NCBI GenBank assembly: GCA_963826505.1
Contig: CAWGXG010000006.1
Location: 496,001 to 560,000, forward strand
Reading direction: 5' to 3'
Origin: CAWGXG01 sp963826505
GTDB taxonomy: Bacteria > Chloroflexota > Anaerolineae > Aggregatilineales > Aggregatilineaceae
Length of the DNA stretch: 64,000 nucleotides
Position numbers and translations under genes: made by a program. This document shows, piece after piece, positions 61,768 through 64,000 of this stretch; the stretch's first letter is position 1, and each line of letters opens with the position of its first letter. The notes under the pieces are model-generated. The model was given only the letters and a program-made list of their open reading frames with translations, had not been told where the DNA came from and did not search any database.

Positions 61768-63117
61768 CTAAGACGAGGCCAGATCAACGGCTGTTTCCGT
61801 GTTTTGGGGCAGGCGCATGAGATCGTCTATCCGTACCGGTTGGTGCGTCTCCATCGCGCGATTCGCTGCAATGCCCAGCATGATCGACGCGGCCCCATCA
61901 ATATGCGACGCGGCCCGGTTGAACGGATCGGGGGGCGGGTTACGCGCAAATAGCTGCTTCAGCATGATCGGGTCCGCGCCGCCGTGACCGCCCCCTTCAG
62001 CTGGAGGAAACTCGACATTGTAACCTTCCCCAAACATGGGATACACGCGCAGCGAGGCTTGCTTGAACGGCCCCTTGCTGGTCTGGGGAGTCTGGGCCTC
62101 ACCCTGACCCGATACGAGATTCACGTTTTCGACGACATGCAGTTCAACGCGCCCCTTGGTGCCCGTGATGGCGACATTCAAGCCTTCCCACGGGCTATAA
62201 GCGATGAGGCAGTAGGACAGAATCACGCCGTTGCGGTAACGGGCGGTGACGGCCATCGTGTCTTCGATCGTGATCGGCTCGCCAAACACATTCCGATCGC
62301 GGATATAACCGCTGTCTGCTTCCGCTTCGAGATACAACCCACGCAGGGCAGCGTCCTGGTCCAGGAACAGAGCGAAGGGGTCTTCCTGGGCCTCTGGTAC
62401 ACCGGTATAGCGCTGGTAAGAATAAGTCTCACCGCGTGCACCAGCGTTCTCCTTGCCGTAAAACAGCAGATCGCCGAAAGCAAAGACCTCATCGGGATAG
62501 GAATCAACCCACCAGTTGACCAGATCGAAATGGTGCGTGGCTTTGTGGACTAACAAACCGCCGGAATTTTGTTTTTCACGGTGCCAGCGCCGGAAGTAAT
62601 CCGCCCCGTGATAGGTATCCAGCAGCCAGGAAAAATCCACGCTCAGGGGACGCCCTACTACGCCCTGCAGCAGCAGTTCGCGGAGTTTGGTGAAGGCGGG
62701 GGCATAGCGGTAGTTGAAGGTGACTCTCAGTTTCTTTCCCGTGCGTTCGATGGTGTCGAAAATGGACTGGGCTTTTTCGGCGTCGGTGGTCATGGGTTTT
62801 TCGGTGATGACATTACAGCCCAATTCCATCGCCCGGTTGATATACCGATGGTGAGTCGCGTCTATCGTAGCGACGATGACCGTGTCGGGACGCGTTTCGG
62901 TGATCATCTTGTCAAACTGATGGGCAAGGTAGGTAGGCGCGGGTGGCATGCCTGCCCGGAGTTGGATCTGGTGATTATGCCAATTCATACGAGTCTGGCT
63001 GAGATCACAGAGGGCGGTCAACACGCAAGACTCGCTATACGTGTCCGTGATCGCCTGGATAAACATGCCCGCGCGACCCCCTGTGCCTACCACCGCAAAG
63101 CGTCTTTTTTTGTCCAC
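61768..63117 (-). CDS. Gfo/Idh/MocA-family oxidoreductase
   Basis: A 449-residue NAD(P)-dependent sugar dehydrogenase-like enzyme. The N-terminal Rossmann fold is FAVVGTGGRAGMFIQAI, and VIVATIDATHHRYINRAM with NVITEKPMTTD is the EKP motif that holds the catalytic Lys. HKATHHFDLVNWWV and DTMAVTARYRNGVILSY lie in the substrate domain. Length is above the usual 340-390 because of an extended middle. GTG 63117 with AGGAG 6 nt upstream is chosen. It is 53 bp behind a LacI regulator cut by the window edge, so it likely belongs to a sugar locus further right. Substrate is unknown. Confidence 0.87.
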   Translation of the reverse strand: MDKKRRFAVVGTGGRAGMFIQAITDTYSESCVLTALCDLSQTRMNWHNHQIQLRAGMPPAPTYLAHQFDKMITETRPDTVIVATIDATHHRYINRAMELGCNVITEKPMTTDAEKAQSIFDTIERTGKKLRVTFNYRYAPAFTKLRELLLQGVVGRPLSVDFSWLLDTYHGADYFRRWHREKQNSGGLLVHKATHHFDLVNWWVDSYPDEVFAFGDLLFYGKENAGARGETYSYQRYTGVPEAQEDPFALFLDQDAALRGLYLEAEADSGYIRDRNVFGEPITIEDTMAVTARYRNGVILSYCLIAYSPWEGLNVAITGTKGRVELHVVENVNLVSGQGEAQTPQTSKGPFKQASLRVYPMFGEGYNVEFPPAEGGGHGGADPIMLKQLFARNPPPDPFNRAASHIDGAASIMLGIAANRAMETHQPVRIDDLMRLPQNTETAVDLASS

Positions 63118-63170
63118 GGATGCTCCTTTTTAACAATACGACTGTTGCATGATGCTAGCCATAGGACACT

Positions 63171-64000
63171 TTATGCGGGCGGCTGCGCGCTTCGGCGGAT
63201 GACCAGGTCAGGAATCAGTACGTGTTGGTGGTGTTTGTAATCCGGGTCGTGAATTTGTTCAAGCAGAAACTGAGATGCCAATTTGTTCTGTATATCAAAG
63301 TCGAAATAGACGCTTGTCAGCGGCGGGATGAGATAGGAGGCAATAGCATCATCGTCGAAGCTGACAATGGATACATCCTCGGGCACACGCAGGCCATGCT
63401 CGTGCAGCGCCGACAGGGCACCCATGGCCACATGATCGTTCACGGTCATGATGGCCGTAAACGCCGCACCCCGTTTCAGAAATTCACACACACCCTCATA
63501 GCCTGTTTTCATGGCACTCGCAAAGGTGGAGTAATCCCCGGTGTAGCTTGGCCCAGGGTCCAAGCCTTGCGAGGTCACGATGTCGCGCCATGTGTCGTGG
63601 CGCGAACGCGGATTGATGAAATCCAGCGACCCCGTAATCTCCGCGATCTTGCGATGTCCTAGATCTATCAAATGGTTTACGGCCAAGCGTGTGGCATGCT
63701 CCTGGTTGTAGCCTACCCAGGTCAGTTTCGAATCCAGCACATAGTCACGTCGCACAATAGGAATGCCGTGACATATCTCCAGGAGATCTTTATCGGAGAT
63801 GAGTAGTTTGGGCGCATATAACAGGATGCCGTCGACCAGTCGCGCCGCGGCTGTATTCAACGCGTCGGCGAAATTCTCTTGGGTGCATTCCGAGTAGAGC
63901 GTGGAATAGCCCGCCGCATTGATATACTGCGCCATCCGTGGCAGTACGAGCCCAAAATAGACATCCATGACGATAAATTCAATGCTGTTTGACTGGTGAG
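63171..64000 (-). CDS. LacI-family transcriptional regulator (N-terminus beyond window)
   Basis: The visible 276 codons cover the effector-binding part of a LacI regulator; the frame is open to the right edge, so the gene continues out of the window and its HTH is not seen. Motifs are SIEFIVMDVYFGLVLPRMAQ, NAAGYSTLYSECTQ, DLGHRKIAEITGS, AIMTVNDHVAMGAL and EDVSIVSFDDDAIASYLIPP. Internal ATG 63968 is not the start, since family sequence continues upstream of it. It reads toward the Gfo/Idh/MocA gene and is its likely regulator. The ligand is unknown. Confidence 0.87.
   Translation of the reverse strand, partial: HQSNSIEFIVMDVYFGLVLPRMAQYINAAGYSTLYSECTQENFADALNTAAARLVDGILLYAPKLLISDKDLLEICHGIPIVRRDYVLDSKLTWVGYNQEHATRLAVNHLIDLGHRKIAEITGSLDFINPRSRHDTWRDIVTSQGLDPGPSYTGDYSTFASAMKTGYEGVCEFLKRGAAFTAIMTVNDHVAMGALSALHEHGLRVPEDVSIVSFDDDAIASYLIPPLTSVYFDFDIQNKLASQFLLEQIHDPDYKHHQHVLIPDLVIRRSAQPPA

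Noticed and set aside
1..64000. CRISPR arrays, IS elements, tRNA or rRNA genes
   Set aside because: No regularly spaced repeats, transposase motifs or tRNA/rRNA signatures were seen by eye; a covariance-model search was not possible.

Overview
The window is bacterial chromosome: moderately GC-rich, tightly packed, mostly clean Shine-Dalgarno sites, with several sugar and peptide ABC systems and no phage, IS element, CRISPR array, tRNA or rRNA that I can see. Gene content suggests a heterotrophic, polysaccharide-degrading member of the Chloroflexota (Anaerolineae-like): CUT1 sugar ABC systems with LacI regulators, a GH8/GH3 pair, a MutL-type B12 enzyme, a CheB-CheR-PAS protein, PRC-barrel and AIM24 proteins, and a clostripain-like protease. 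This assignment is an inference without a marker gene.

Layout. 1-5.2 kb: the tail of a formyltransferase, broken by an in-frame TGA, runs without a stop into a wecE-like sugar aminotransferase. Next come a small cyclic-nucleotide-binding (cNMP) protein and a cNMP/FAD-monooxygenase (halogenase-like) fusion with a C-terminal zinc ribbon. Two decayed gene ends follow, a glycyl radical enzyme on the minus strand and a histidine kinase on the plus strand. 5.2-9.1 kb: membrane protein, SnoaL-like protein, a frameshifted SRPBCC pseudogene, an ABC ATPase/permease pair and a GNAT acetyltransferase. 9.1-17.5 kb: a xylo-oligosaccharide locus. LacI, binding protein, two permeases and a GH8 enzyme read leftward and a frameshifted GH3 reads rightward; two near-identical 18-bp LacI-type operators flank the divergent promoters. 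17.5-22 kb: TPR-like protein, old-yellow-enzyme oxidoreductase, orphan FtsX-type permease. 22-26 kb: a GntR/FCD regulator facing a dhaK-dhaL-aldo/keto reductase operon, both with the same 13-bp promoter motif. 26-29.5 kb: a TetR gene with an early amber codon and an MMPL transporter.

29.7-42.9 kb is the most unusual region. It is a co-directional run of an RpiR regulator, an opine-dehydrogenase-like enzyme, a 1230-residue protein that appears to join a B12-binding domain, a mutase-like barrel and a MutL reactivase-like ATPase, a complete Dpp/Opp peptide transporter (dppD with a 1-bp insertion) and a C45 Ntn-hydrolase. It reads as an uptake, deacylation, oxidation and isomerisation pathway for an N-substituted amino acid or small peptide of unknown identity.

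43-56 kb reads almost entirely leftward: clostripain-family protease, DrrAB-like exporter, site-2 protease with CBS domains, an internally duplicated PRC-barrel protein, a histidine kinase/response regulator pair, a Bax-inhibitor-1 protein and an Mg2+ P-type ATPase. This looks like an envelope/stress group. 56-61.5 kb reads rightward: AIM24-like protein, a CheB-CheR-coiled-coil-PAS protein and a PAS histidine kinase. The right edge holds a Gfo/Idh/MocA dehydrogenase and a LacI regulator cut by the window end.

Several genes carry single lesions: stop codons in the formyltransferase and TetR, frameshifts in SRPBCC, GH3 and DppD. Whether these are real decay or sequencing error cannot be settled from the sequence alone.
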